Source: an uncultured Fluviicola sp. (GTDB taxonomy: Bacteria > Bacteroidota > Bacteroidia > Flavobacteriales > Crocinitomicaceae). From it: a DNA stretch of 64,000 bases. The notes beneath the pieces are model-generated. The model searched no databases. It saw nothing but the letters and a program-made list of their open reading frames with translations, and had not been told where the DNA came from. Both the position numbers and the translations under genes were made by a program. The stretch spans positions 1 through 64,000 of the forward strand of contig NZ_CAMLDC010000024.1 in the NCBI RefSeq assembly GCF_946478805.1, written 5' to 3'. Below, in pieces: positions 8,279 to 18,854 of the stretch. Within the stretch, counting starts at the first letter, position 1. Every line of letters starts with the position of its first letter.

Positions 8279-9964
8279 ATGTCAGAAGCAATTTCAAAAA
8301 TCATTTCCTTTCATTCAGACGTGTCGCAAATTTCCCGTCCCGAAAAATTCACTTTTCCATTTTATTACGACCCGCATCCATTAGCTTTATTGGCCATTGA
8401 TCAATTGCAGGAGTATTTATCGACCCAAACAGAGCTGAACCATAATTTTGGACTGGACAGTGAACAGGATGGTCTGATCATTGGAAAAATGTTCGGTGTC
8501 CTGGTAGTGGAGGATAAAGAGGGGGAATTGGGCTTTCTCACTGCTTTTTCAGGAAAGTTGGCTGATTCGAACGATCATGATTATTTCGTTCCTCCTGTTT
8601 TCGATATACTTGATTCCGAAGGATTCTTCAGAAAGGAAGAGATTGTTATCAATGATATGACCATTGAAATTGCGGAACTGGAAAAGAATGAAGACTATCT
8701 GAAAACGAAGAATGAATTGGAACAGGTTGTCATTGCCTACCGGGAAGAGCTCCAGAAATACAAGAAAGAAATAAAGGCTGCAAAAGCGGAACGAAAACAA
8801 ACGCGGGAAAATTCAAAAAACCTCAGTCCATCCGATTTGGAAGCGCTTTTGGAAGATTTGAGGAAACAATCGATCCGCGAGCAGTACTTTTTGAAGGATT
8901 TTACGGATGCACACAAGAAAAAGATTGAAGCTTTAACTGAAGCTGTTGAGGCATTTGAAAATCAGCTTTTCAATTTGAAGGAGAAACGGAAGAATATGTC
9001 GAACACCTTACAGGGTGAGATATTCGATTCTTATTATTTCCTGAATTCCAAAAAAGAAAAAAGGAGTCTTCAAAGCATTTTCCAAAATACTATCGATCAC
9101 AAACCACCGGCAGGAGCAGGTGAATGCGCCGCACCAAAGTTGTTGCAATTTGCATTTGAAAACGACTTGAAACCGGTTTGTTTGGGTGAATTCTGGTGGG
9201 GAGCATCTCCAAAATCCGAAGTGCGTGTTCACAAACAGGTTTATCCTGCTTGCAGGGGTAAATGCGAGCCCATTCTCGGGCACATGCTTGAAGGGGTTGA
9301 ACAGGATGAAAATCCAATGCTCCAGAACCCGGCTGAGGACAAAGAGTTGAAAATTGTTTTTGAAGATGAGTATATAGTGGTAGTCAACAAACCTGCCGAA
9401 TTTCTTTCCGTTCCGGGGAAAACGATCTCGGATTCGGTGTATACCCGCATGAAAGAGAAATATCCGGAAGCGACCGGACCATTGATTGTACATCGTTTGG
9501 ATATGTCCACTTCGGGAATTATTTTGCTTGCAAAAGATAAGAATGTACATAAACACCTTCAGAAACAATTTATCAAGCGCAACGTGCAAAAACGCTATGT
9601 TGCTTTGCTGGACGGATTGGTTAAAGATGATACCGGGACGATTGATTTGCCTTTGAGGGTTGATTTGGATGACCGGCCGCGTCAGTTGGTTTGTTATGAT
9701 CACGGAAAACGCGCAGTGACAAAATGGGAAGTGGTGGAACGGAAAAACAACCAGACTCTGATCTATTTTTACCCGATTACGGGAAGAACGCACCAATTGC
9801 GGGTGCATGCGGCTCATTCCTTGGGTCTGAATGCGCCGATTATCGGCGACGATTTGTACGGTAAGAAAGAAACAAGGCTTCATCTGCACGCTCAATTCCT
9901 GCAATTCACCCATCCGGTTACTAAAGAAGCGATAAAAATCAAAGTGGAAGCGGATTTCGCTTGA
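8279..9964 (+). CDS. RluA-family pseudouridine synthase with N-terminal extension
   Basis: A 561-residue protein, much longer than RluA itself (about 220). Residues about 335-561 form the catalytic domain: VNKPAEFLSVPGK, the catalytic motif HRLDMSTSG (Asp408 attacks the target uridine) and GRTHQLRVHA. Upstream lie a globular N-terminal region with FPFYYDPHPLALLA, a long charged coiled coil (about 125-250), and a Cys-containing segment ECAAPKLLQFAFENDLKP ... PACRGKCEPILGHML. This architecture is known in a subgroup of RluA-like enzymes in Bacteroidota and some Gammaproteobacteria. The exact rRNA or tRNA target cannot be read from the sequence. Confidence 0.9.
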   Translation: MSEAISKIISFHSDVSQISRPEKFTFPFYYDPHPLALLAIDQLQEYLSTQTELNHNFGLDSEQDGLIIGKMFGVLVVEDKEGELGFLTAFSGKLADSNDHDYFVPPVFDILDSEGFFRKEEIVINDMTIEIAELEKNEDYLKTKNELEQVVIAYREELQKYKKEIKAAKAERKQTRENSKNLSPSDLEALLEDLRKQSIREQYFLKDFTDAHKKKIEALTEAVEAFENQLFNLKEKRKNMSNTLQGEIFDSYYFLNSKKEKRSLQSIFQNTIDHKPPAGAGECAAPKLLQFAFENDLKPVCLGEFWWGASPKSEVRVHKQVYPACRGKCEPILGHMLEGVEQDENPMLQNPAEDKELKIVFEDEYIVVVNKPAEFLSVPGKTISDSVYTRMKEKYPEATGPLIVHRLDMSTSGIILLAKDKNVHKHLQKQFIKRNVQKRYVALLDGLVKDDTGTIDLPLRVDLDDRPRQLVCYDHGKRAVTKWEVVERKNNQTLIYFYPITGRTHQLRVHAAHSLGLNAPIIGDDLYGKKETRLHLHAQFLQFTHPVTKEAIKIKVEADFA

Positions 9965-10022
9965 ATTACTCTTCCTCCGTTAGGTAGGAATACGATATTT
10001 TCAGTCTTTTTAAAATTGAGGT

Positions 10023-10724
10023 TTAATAGAAATTAGCAACCTTTATTAGTCCTCTTGCGTCAATGATTCGTATTTTTCTTCCTTGTGTCTCAATAAATTT
10101 TTCCACTTTGAAATCATGAAGTAATCTAACCAATGTCTCAACGGCAATCCCAACAAAATTGGCTAAATCCTCTCGTGACAAGTTTATTTCAACCACTTTG
10201 TCGTCTTCTCTATTCGTCTTATACTTATCCTTCATGATAAGTAGACACAAGGCAAGTCTTTCCCTTACTGTTTTATGTGTAAATGAAGTAATTCCATTGA
10301 TTAACACATTGAACTCATGACTAAGGTTAACAAGCATTTTTTTTGATAAAACATTGGAACTTTCCAAGATGGCTGAAAAATCACTTTTCGTGATAAAACC
10401 AATAATGGAGTCTTCTAGTGCAGCAGCCGAATCTGAATAGGGTTCATCCGCCAGTAAAGCCGCGTGACCAAGTAATTCTCCGACTCCGCAGATGTAAATG
10501 ATCTGTTCTTTACCGTTTCTATCTGTCTTAAATTTTTTGACTTTTCCTTCCTTCAGAAAAAATAAACCATTTGGTCTGCTTCCTTCGTTAAAAATTGATT
10601 GTCCTTTTTTCAATTTGGAATCAATTGTACGTTCTTCTAAATAAGTCAATTCATCTTCTGGAAGCCCTTCAAATACCGAATTACTCCTGAAATGAAATTT
10701 GTCTATTGGAAATTTTAATGGCAT
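10023..10724 (-). CDS. Crp/Fnr-family transcriptional regulator
   Basis: A 233-residue regulator: N-terminal cyclic-nucleotide-binding fold (residues about 15-130) and C-terminal winged helix (LSREDLANFVGIAVETLVRLL). The recognition helix VETLVRLL parallels E. coli FNR VETISRLL, keeping the Glu and Arg that read TTGAT half-sites. The FNR 4Fe-4S cysteine cluster is absent (only two Cys), and the cAMP-contact Glu and Arg of CRP are replaced (GHAALL, YSDSA). The sensed signal is therefore unknown. It is divergent from a promoter with two perfect TTGAT-N4-ATCAA sites at 10792-10827, its probable targets and possibly an autoregulatory site. Confidence 0.9.
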   Translation of the reverse strand: MPLKFPIDKFHFRSNSVFEGLPEDELTYLEERTIDSKLKKGQSIFNEGSRPNGLFFLKEGKVKKFKTDRNGKEQIIYICGVGELLGHAALLADEPYSDSAAALEDSIIGFITKSDFSAILESSNVLSKKMLVNLSHEFNVLINGITSFTHKTVRERLALCLLIMKDKYKTNREDDKVVEINLSREDLANFVGIAVETLVRLLHDFKVEKFIETQGRKIRIIDARGLIKVANFY

Positions 10725-10726
10725 TA

Positions 10727-10878
10727 ATATAAATTCAGATTAGGTGCGAATTTAATCATTCTGGACAATGGTTTTTTGAAGAACAATAAAATTGATTTGA
10801 ATCAATTTTATTGTTGATCCAAATCAAAGGATGGGAATCTTGACCAGTGTAAATTTGCCTGATTCAAAAATTCATTAA
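10727..10878. repeat. Duplicated regulatory region, copy A
   Basis: About 150 nt here align end to end with 12765-12908. Shared segments include ATATAAATTCAG, AATCATT, CAATGGTTTTT, TTGATTTGAATCAATTTT, AAATCAAAGGA, CCAGTGTAAATTTG and GATTCAAAAA. It begins 3 nt beyond the Crp/Fnr start codon, so the duplicated unit corresponds to the promoter only. Confidence 0.85.
10783..10857 (+). promoter_or_regulatory. Promoter A: tandem FNR-type operators plus -7 element
   Basis: Two perfect TTGAT-N4-ATCAA sites lie at 10792-10805 and 10814-10827, centres 22 bp apart (two helical turns). The first sits in a longer palindrome with 15-bp arms (ACAATAAAATTGATT and its complement, 10783-10814). TAAATTTG at 10850-10857 matches the Bacteroidota -7 box. 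The second site is then centred near -41, the classical position for an FNR/CRP class II activator. Confidence 0.85.
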
Positions 10879-11011
10879 TAATCAAAACTTATTACCGGAA
10901 AATGGGTTGGTCAATAATCTAATTGGTTTTGTCACTTCTGAATTGTTGCGGACTATGCTCCTTTTGCTTTTGAATCTGGGGATGCAAAAGACACTTTATT
11001 AAGTCGTACAT

Positions 11012-11107
11012 ATGAGGGAGTTAAAAAAATCAGCGCATTATTTTATTGAGTTTTGGCAATACCTGATCATCCTTGTTCTAATGATTTTGGCAGCTGTTTA
11101 TCCTTAA
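11012..11107 (+). CDS. Possible 31-residue membrane peptide
   Basis: ATG at 11012 opens a short frame ending TAA at 11107. It encodes a charged N-terminus (MRELKKSAHYF) and one strongly hydrophobic helix (WQYLIILVLMILAAVY). The composition is that of single-span micropeptides such as those of respiratory oxidases and transporters, but I recognise no family. It lies in the transcribed leader between promoter A and the oxoamine synthase gene, 26 nt upstream of the latter. No ribosome-binding site is visible, which is normal in this phylum. Alternatively this is leader sequence that happens to be open. Confidence 0.4.
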   Translation: MRELKKSAHYFIEFWQYLIILVLMILAAVYP

Positions 11108-11133
11108 TTTTTATTTCTTTAAAAATATCACAA

Positions 11134-12363
11134 ATGAACTTATTAGAAAAATTACAAACTAGACTTGGTCCGTTGGGAGATCACGCTCACTATTCACATG
11201 GCTATTATACATATCCTCGTCTTGAAGGAGAGATAAGTAATAAAATGCACTTCAATGGTTCTGAAAAACTGGTTTGGAGCTTGAATAATTATTTGGGGTT
11301 AGCAAACCATCCGGAAGTTCGGGAAGCCGACAATGAGGGAACAAGGCTTTTCGGTCTCGCTTATCCAATGGGTGCCAGAATGATGAGTGGAAATAGCAAT
11401 TTACACGAAGAGTTCGAAAAAAATGCTGCTCAATATGTTCAAAAAGAAGATGCTTTTTTGCTGAATTACGGTTACCAGGGAATGCTATCGATCATTGACT
11501 GCATTGTTGATCGAAATGATGTAATTGTTTATGATGCAGAGTCTCACGCATGCATAATTGATGGAATGAGGCTCCATTTGGGAAAACGTTTCGTGTTTAA
11601 ACACAATAATATTGATGATTGTAAAAAGCAACTGGAACGTGCTGCAGCCCTGACAAAGAAAACAAATGGAAGTATCTTGTTAATTACTGAAGGAGTCTTC
11701 GGTATGAGCGGTGATCAAGGAAAATTGAAAGAAATCGCAGAACTAAAGAAAGAATTTCAATTTACATTGTTGGTGGATGATGCACACGGAATCGGCTGTA
11801 TGGGTGCAACCGGTGCCGGTACCGGAGAAGAACAAGGTGTCCAAAAGGATATTGACATTTACTTTGCAACATTCGCAAAATCTTTTGCTGGAATAGGTGC
11901 TTTTGTGGCAAGTACAAAAGAGGTGATACTTTATTTGAAATACAATATGCGGTCACAGATTTATGCCAAGGCTTTACCAATGCCAATGGTTTTTGGTGCG
12001 TTAAAAAGATTGGAATTAATGCAGAGTAAACCTGAATTAAGGGAACAGCTTTGGAAAATAACACATGCTTTGCAAGGAGGATTGACAGATGCCGGATTCG
12101 ATATTGGGAACACCAATTCCCCGGTTACTCCCGTTTATTTGAACGGAACAATTTCCGAGGCAACACAGCTTGTTCAGGATTTGCGTGAAAATTATAATGT
12201 TTTCTGCTCAATGGTTGTCTATCCGGTTGTGCCGAAAGGAACAATAATATTGAGACTTATTCCTACGGCGATTCATACAATGGACGATGTAAATTACACG
12301 ATTACTGTCTTTAAGTCAATCCGTGAGAATTTGGTTAAAGGTAAATATCAAATATCAAAATAA
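11134..12363 (+). CDS. Alpha-oxoamine synthase family PLP enzyme (KBL/AONS/SPT-like)
   Basis: A 409-residue fold-type I PLP enzyme. The ATG at 11134 ([20 protein letters not shown]) is preferred over an upstream ATG at 11053 because homologues start here. Family features include [14 protein letters not shown], the [16 protein letters not shown] segment, DDAHGIG (PLP-binding Asp) and the Schiff-base Lys249 in [12 protein letters not shown]. Members condense an amino acid with an acyl-CoA (glycine C-acetyltransferase, AON synthase, serine palmitoyltransferase). The substrate cannot be decided here. It is the main gene downstream of promoter A and is followed 1 nt later by a YjdM/PhnA gene. Confidence 0.85.
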   Translation: MNLLEKLQTRLGPLGDHAHYSHGYYTYPRLEGEISNKMHFNGSEKLVWSLNNYLGLANHPEVREADNEGTRLFGLAYPMGARMMSGNSNLHEEFEKNAAQYVQKEDAFLLNYGYQGMLSIIDCIVDRNDVIVYDAESHACIIDGMRLHLGKRFVFKHNNIDDCKKQLERAAALTKKTNGSILLITEGVFGMSGDQGKLKEIAELKKEFQFTLLVDDAHGIGCMGATGAGTGEEQGVQKDIDIYFATFAKSFAGIGAFVASTKEVILYLKYNMRSQIYAKALPMPMVFGALKRLELMQSKPELREQLWKITHALQGGLTDAGFDIGNTNSPVTPVYLNGTISEATQLVQDLRENYNVFCSMVVYPVVPKGTIILRLIPTAIHTMDDVNYTITVFKSIRENLVKGKYQISK

Positions 12364-12364
12364 T

Positions 12365-12706
12365 ATGTCAGAAGAATTGAAAAAATGTCCGAGTTGTAAT
12401 TCTCCATACGGATATTCAATGGGAAATGAATTATTTGTTTGTCCGGAATGCACCTTTGAATGGATTCCAAAAGAAGAAACACCGGAGGATGAAACATTGA
12501 TAAAAGATGCAAATGGCAATATCCTACAAGATGGTGATACCGTAATCGTTGTAAAAGATTTACCGGTGAAAGGTGCTCCCAAGCCTATAAAAGCGGGCAC
12601 AAAAGTGAAAAACATCCGTTTAACCGATGGTGACCATAATATCGATTGTAAAATTGATGGTTTTGGTGCGATGTCGTTAAAATCCGAGTTTGTAAAAAAA
12701 GGATAA
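12365..12706 (+). CDS. YjdM/PhnA-family zinc-ribbon protein
   Basis: A 113-residue protein beginning [17 protein letters not shown]. The N-terminal zinc ribbon has two CxxC pairs (CPSC, CPEC), followed by the PhnA/YjdM C-terminal domain ([46 protein letters not shown]). E. coli YjdM was once called PhnA, but its link to phosphonate metabolism is not supported; the function remains undefined. It starts 1 nt after the stop of the oxoamine synthase gene, so the two are co-transcribed from promoter A. The gene is not followed by an obvious terminator before promoter B. Confidence 0.9.
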   Translation: MSEELKKCPSCNSPYGYSMGNELFVCPECTFEWIPKEETPEDETLIKDANGNILQDGDTVIVVKDLPVKGAPKPIKAGTKVKNIRLTDGDHNIDCKIDGFGAMSLKSEFVKKG

Positions 12707-12764
12707 GCTTAACAAGCATTTCTGCCCCTAAATAAAACTTGTTTAAGGAGATTTAAGGCCTTGG

Positions 12765-12908
12765 ATATAAATTCAGCTTGTTTGTGAATTGAATCATTTT
12801 TGGTCAATGGTTTTTCATGAATAATAATTGATTTGAATCAATTTTTCCTTTGATTCAAATCAAAGGAAAGAAATTTCGGCCAGTGTAAATTTGTCGGATT
12901 CAAAAAAA
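12765..12908. repeat. Duplicated regulatory region, copy B
   Basis: Near-identical partner of 10727-10878, lying between the YjdM gene and pckA. Homology stops roughly 30 nt before the pckA start codon. Confidence 0.85.
12828..12893 (+). promoter_or_regulatory. Promoter B: tandem FNR-type operators plus -7 element (pckA)
   Basis: TTGAT-N4-ATCAA sites at 12828-12841 and 12850-12863 are again 22 bp apart centre to centre. The second is inside a palindrome with 9-bp arms (CCTTTGATT/AATCAAAGG). TAAATTTG at 12886-12893 lies at exactly the same distance from the second operator (29.5 nt) as in promoter A, predicting class II activation. Confidence 0.85.
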
Positions 12909-12939
12909 AGTTGGGGTAATTATACCGAAGAATTCAATT

Positions 12940-14550
12940 ATGGAAATAGGAGCTGAAGTCCAAGTGGGGGACTTAAACATCCCATTATTACAGACAGTTA
13001 AAAAGGTGCATTTCAATTTACCTGTTACACAATTAGTTGAGGAAAGTTTAAACCGTAAACAAGGTGTTTTGACAAGTACAGGAGCGCTGGCTTGTGATAC
13101 GGGAGAATTTACAGGACGATCACCCAAAGACAAGTATATTGTTAAAGACTCGAAAACTCAAGATACTGTTTGGTGGGGAGAAGTTAACCAACCGTTCAAT
13201 GGTGATGATTTTCAAGTTTTATATAATCGGGTAATTGAACATCTGAAATACAAAGAGATTTTTGTTCGGGATGTTTTTGCTTGCACATCCCCCAAATACA
13301 GGATGAGTGTTCGGGTAGTTACGGAATCTCCCTGGCAAAATTTATTTGTCAACAATTTGTTTATCCGGCCAAATAAAGAGGAACTGGCTAATTTCAATTA
13401 CGAATGGCTTGTGATGTCTGTTCCGAGTTTCCGGGCAAATCCTGAAATTGATAAAACGCGTCAACATAATTTTACGATTATTGACTTTACGCGAAAAATC
13501 ATCCTTATCGGGGGAAGCGGTTATACAGGAGAAATCAAAAAAGGGATTTTTACTGTTTTGAATTATATTCTCCCGCAAGAAAAGGGAGTGCTTTCCATGC
13601 ATTGTTCTGCCAATATTGGTAAAAAAGGAGATACTTCAATCTTTTTTGGTTTATCCGGAACCGGAAAAACTACCTTATCAGCAGATCCTTCTAGAATGCT
13701 TATTGGTGATGATGAACATGGATGGGATGATGTCTCAGTCTTTAATATCGAAGGCGGATGTTATGCAAAGTGTGTCAATTTAACGAAAGAAAGAGAACCT
13801 CAGATTTTCAATGCAATTCGAAGTGGGGTATTACTTGAGAATGTCAATTTTATTTCAGACACCTTAGATGTTGATTATTCAAACACAGAAAAAACTGAAA
13901 ATACGCGTGCTGCTTATCCGATCGAATATATTGACAATTCAGTTAAGCCTTCAATTGGAGGGATTCCAAAAAACATTTTCTTTTTGACTTGTGATGCCTT
14001 TGGTGTTTTACCTCCAATTTCACTACTGACTCAGGAACAGGCAATGTATCATTTTATTTCCGGGTATACTGCTAAAGTCGCTGGAACAGAAACAGGGATA
14101 ACAGAACCCCAAAGTACGTTTTCAGCCTGCTTCGGAAAACCTTTTCTACCATTACACCCAATGAAGTATGCTCAGATGCTCGGGGAAAAACTAAGTTCGA
14201 CAAAAGCAAAGGTTTGGCTGATAAATACGGGATGGACGGGAGGTTCTTACGGCGTAGGCGAACGAATCAATTTGAAATACACACGCGCTATGATTTCTGC
14301 TGCATTGAATGGTGATTTGGATTCGGTAGAATATATTACGCATCCTGTCTTTGGATTAAAAATGCCTGTTCAGTGTCCGGAAGTCCCATCGGAAATTTTG
14401 GATCCGAAAGGCACTTGGAATGATAAACTTGCTTACGATAAGCAAGCGATTTCCCTGGCAGATAAGTTTATCTCAAATTTTATTGGCTACAGCGACCAAA
14501 CCTCAGAAGAGATTCTTAAAGGACAACCTACACTTGAAGAAAATAACTAA
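12940..14550 (+). CDS. pckA: Phosphoenolpyruvate carboxykinase (ATP)
   Basis: PckA interconverts oxaloacetate and PEP with ATP/ADP, linking the TCA cycle to gluconeogenesis or, under fermentative conditions, to CO2 fixation. The 536 residues match the ATP-dependent family: FTGRSPKDKYIV, the HCSANIG segment, the kinase-1 P-loop GLSGTGKTTLSADP, the metal-binding LIGDDEHGWDD, NIEGGCYAKCVNL, and the adenine-binding FSACFGKPFLPLHP region. It is the first gene of an operon with gcvH-like (11 nt gap) and two further genes, under promoter B. Linking PEP carboxykinase to an Fnr-type regulator suggests redox or oxygen control. Confidence 0.96.
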   Translation: MEIGAEVQVGDLNIPLLQTVKKVHFNLPVTQLVEESLNRKQGVLTSTGALACDTGEFTGRSPKDKYIVKDSKTQDTVWWGEVNQPFNGDDFQVLYNRVIEHLKYKEIFVRDVFACTSPKYRMSVRVVTESPWQNLFVNNLFIRPNKEELANFNYEWLVMSVPSFRANPEIDKTRQHNFTIIDFTRKIILIGGSGYTGEIKKGIFTVLNYILPQEKGVLSMHCSANIGKKGDTSIFFGLSGTGKTTLSADPSRMLIGDDEHGWDDVSVFNIEGGCYAKCVNLTKEREPQIFNAIRSGVLLENVNFISDTLDVDYSNTEKTENTRAAYPIEYIDNSVKPSIGGIPKNIFFLTCDAFGVLPPISLLTQEQAMYHFISGYTAKVAGTETGITEPQSTFSACFGKPFLPLHPMKYAQMLGEKLSSTKAKVWLINTGWTGGSYGVGERINLKYTRAMISAALNGDLDSVEYITHPVFGLKMPVQCPEVPSEILDPKGTWNDKLAYDKQAISLADKFISNFIGYSDQTSEEILKGQPTLEENN

Positions 14551-14561
14551 ATAATAGTGCT

Positions 14562-14939
14562 ATGAAATTTCCGAATGATATTTTTTATACTCAAGATCAT
14601 GAATGGATAAAGTTTTCCGATGGATTTGCAATTGTTGGAATTACTGATTTTGCCCAAAAGGAATTGGGTGATATTGTATTTGTAGATATTGAGTCGGTTG
14701 GGCAAAAATTAGATGAGAATAGTGTTTTTGGTACTATTGAGGCGGTTAAGACCGTGTCGGACTTATTCTTACCAATCAACGCTGAAGTATTAGAAATTAA
14801 TCCGGCTATTATCTATTCTCCGGAATTGATAAATTCCGAACCCTACGATAGAGGTTGGATAGTTAAAATTAAACCCTTGAATGCTGAAGATCGAACAAAT
14901 TTGTTGTCGAATGAAGAATATCAGGCGTTGATCGGGTAG
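14562..14939 (+). CDS. gcvH: Glycine cleavage system H-like lipoyl protein
   Basis: A 125-residue lipoyl-carrier protein of normal GcvH length. It has the typical HEWIKFSDGFAIVGITDFAQ start, LGDIVFVDIESVGQ, the lipoylation site GTIEAVKTVSDL (Lys63, codon 14748-14750) and EPYDRGWIVKIKP. GcvH shuttles the aminomethyl group among the P, T and L proteins of glycine cleavage. No gcvP or gcvT is nearby, and the gene instead sits in the pckA operon. It may therefore be a second, specialised H protein or a lipoyl carrier for another enzyme (inference). Confidence 0.9.
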   Translation: MKFPNDIFYTQDHEWIKFSDGFAIVGITDFAQKELGDIVFVDIESVGQKLDENSVFGTIEAVKTVSDLFLPINAEVLEINPAIIYSPELINSEPYDRGWIVKIKPLNAEDRTNLLSNEEYQALIG

Positions 14940-14951
14940 AAATTATTTCCT

Positions 14952-15167
14952 ATGAGTACTAAAGATTTGGCAAACCTTCGAAAACAAATCATTTCAGACT
15001 GTGTAAAACGTTTAAATCGATTAGGATTCAAAAATGTAAATGAGCAAAACATCTTTGAAGATGAAGTCTACAAGGTGTATTTTTTAAGAATTCTATTGGG
15101 AAATTTAGGAAGGAATGCCAGTCATGACTCATTGATTAAAGAAATGATACTGGAGATAGCTCAGTGA
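14952..15167 (+). CDS. Small hypothetical protein (71 aa)
   Basis: Starts MSTKDLANLRKQIISDC, is predicted all-helical, and has no signal peptide, membrane segment or motif I recognise. The 12-nt gap to gcvH and 19-nt gap to the next gene place it in the pckA operon. The alternation of charged and aliphatic residues is coding-like, so I consider it real but of unknown function. Confidence 0.65.
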   Translation: MSTKDLANLRKQIISDCVKRLNRLGFKNVNEQNIFEDEVYKVYFLRILLGNLGRNASHDSLIKEMILEIAQ

Positions 15168-15186
15168 ATAAAATAATTTGATAAAT

Positions 15187-15915
15187 ATGAACACTACAAA
15201 ACGATTTCTAAGTTATCTTTTTCCGGTTACAATTGAAAAAAGAACAGGATCTTATTTGCCGATAATAGAAGTCAATTTGAGAAATGGAAAATACATACTT
15301 GATGGAGACAGCGTAAATTATTCTTTCGGATCGTTACATGATCTATTTCTCCAAACCCTTACTCAATTTAAGATCAAGGAAAGACCAATAAAAAATGTGC
15401 TGATATTGGGATTTGGAGCTGGGAGTATTGCTCAGATTCTACGGAAAGAATTCCAAATGAATTGCTTCATCACAGGTGTTGAGGTCGATTCGGTAATGTT
15501 GGAATTGGCAAACAAATATTTTAATTTATCAAATTATAAAAACATAGAAATTGTTTGTGAAGATGCTGACGAGTTCATTCATCAGGATAATAATATGTAT
15601 GATTTGATCATTGTTGATTTGTTTGTTGAAAGACGAGTGCCGAAAAAGTTTATGAAATCTGAATTCCTTTACGAGATAAAGTATCATCTAAGTCCAAATG
15701 GTTTTCTTTTTTTTAATCGCTTAAATGAAAATGCTTTTCAACAAGAGGAAACCAAAAACCTTATAAATACAATGAATACTGTAATGAATGGGACAACCCA
15801 AATGGTTAACTTTCATCAGAATGAAATAGACAATGTCATCTTGGTTCATCAAAATAGATTTTCCCGGGAAAAAGAAGAGAATTTTATTAAAGAAATGGAA
15901 TTTTCAATATTTTGA
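15187..15915 (+). CDS. Spermidine-synthase-like SAM-fold protein
   Basis: A 242-residue protein starting MNTTKRFLSYLFPV (ATG at 15187; a TTG three codons upstream is less likely). The central Rossmann domain has VLILGFGAGSIAQIL (motif I), GVEVDSVMLELA (acidic motif) and YDLIIVDLF, the layout of spermidine-synthase-like SpeE/methyltransferase proteins. Catalytic polyamine-site residues are not clearly conserved, so substrate and reaction are uncertain. It is the last gene of the pckA operon and is visibly more AT-rich than the flanking housekeeping genes. Confidence 0.75.
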   Translation: MNTTKRFLSYLFPVTIEKRTGSYLPIIEVNLRNGKYILDGDSVNYSFGSLHDLFLQTLTQFKIKERPIKNVLILGFGAGSIAQILRKEFQMNCFITGVEVDSVMLELANKYFNLSNYKNIEIVCEDADEFIHQDNNMYDLIIVDLFVERRVPKKFMKSEFLYEIKYHLSPNGFLFFNRLNENAFQQEETKNLINTMNTVMNGTTQMVNFHQNEIDNVILVHQNRFSREKEENFIKEMEFSIF

Positions 15916-18707
<2,792 letters not shown>

Positions 18708-18721
18708 ACTATAAAATTACG

Positions 18722-18806
18722 AGAATGAATTGAAAATGGAGAATGTAAAATTGATCAGAAGAATCTGAATCTTTTCAATTCTCAATTTTAAATTTTCAAT
18801 TCTTGA
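18722..18806. repeat. Dispersed AT-rich intergenic repeat (GAATTGAAAATGGAGAATG type)
   Basis: Contains GAATTGAAAATGGAGAATG on one side and CAATTCTCAATTTTAAATTTTCAATT on the other, making imperfect inverted arms. Similar text recurs at 47779-47892, 49099-49170 and 62192-62303. Confidence 0.6.
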
Positions 18807-18854
18807 AAAATCCGTAATTTCGCAAGGACTTTTTACTGTTTAAAAACAAATACA

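Noticed and set aside
9008..9913. A 301-codon open frame antisense to the RluA-type gene.
   Set aside because: The plus-strand protein has clear catalytic motifs, and the antisense translation is rich in Phe/His/Gln without any domain: a shadow of codon bias.
10942..11049. A 35-codon open stretch reading like a protein C-terminus (VADYAPFAFESGD... ending ALFY) overlapping the possible micropeptide in another frame.
   Set aside because: It has an in-frame stop just before it and no start codon. It could be the decayed end of a lost gene, but it is too short to support.
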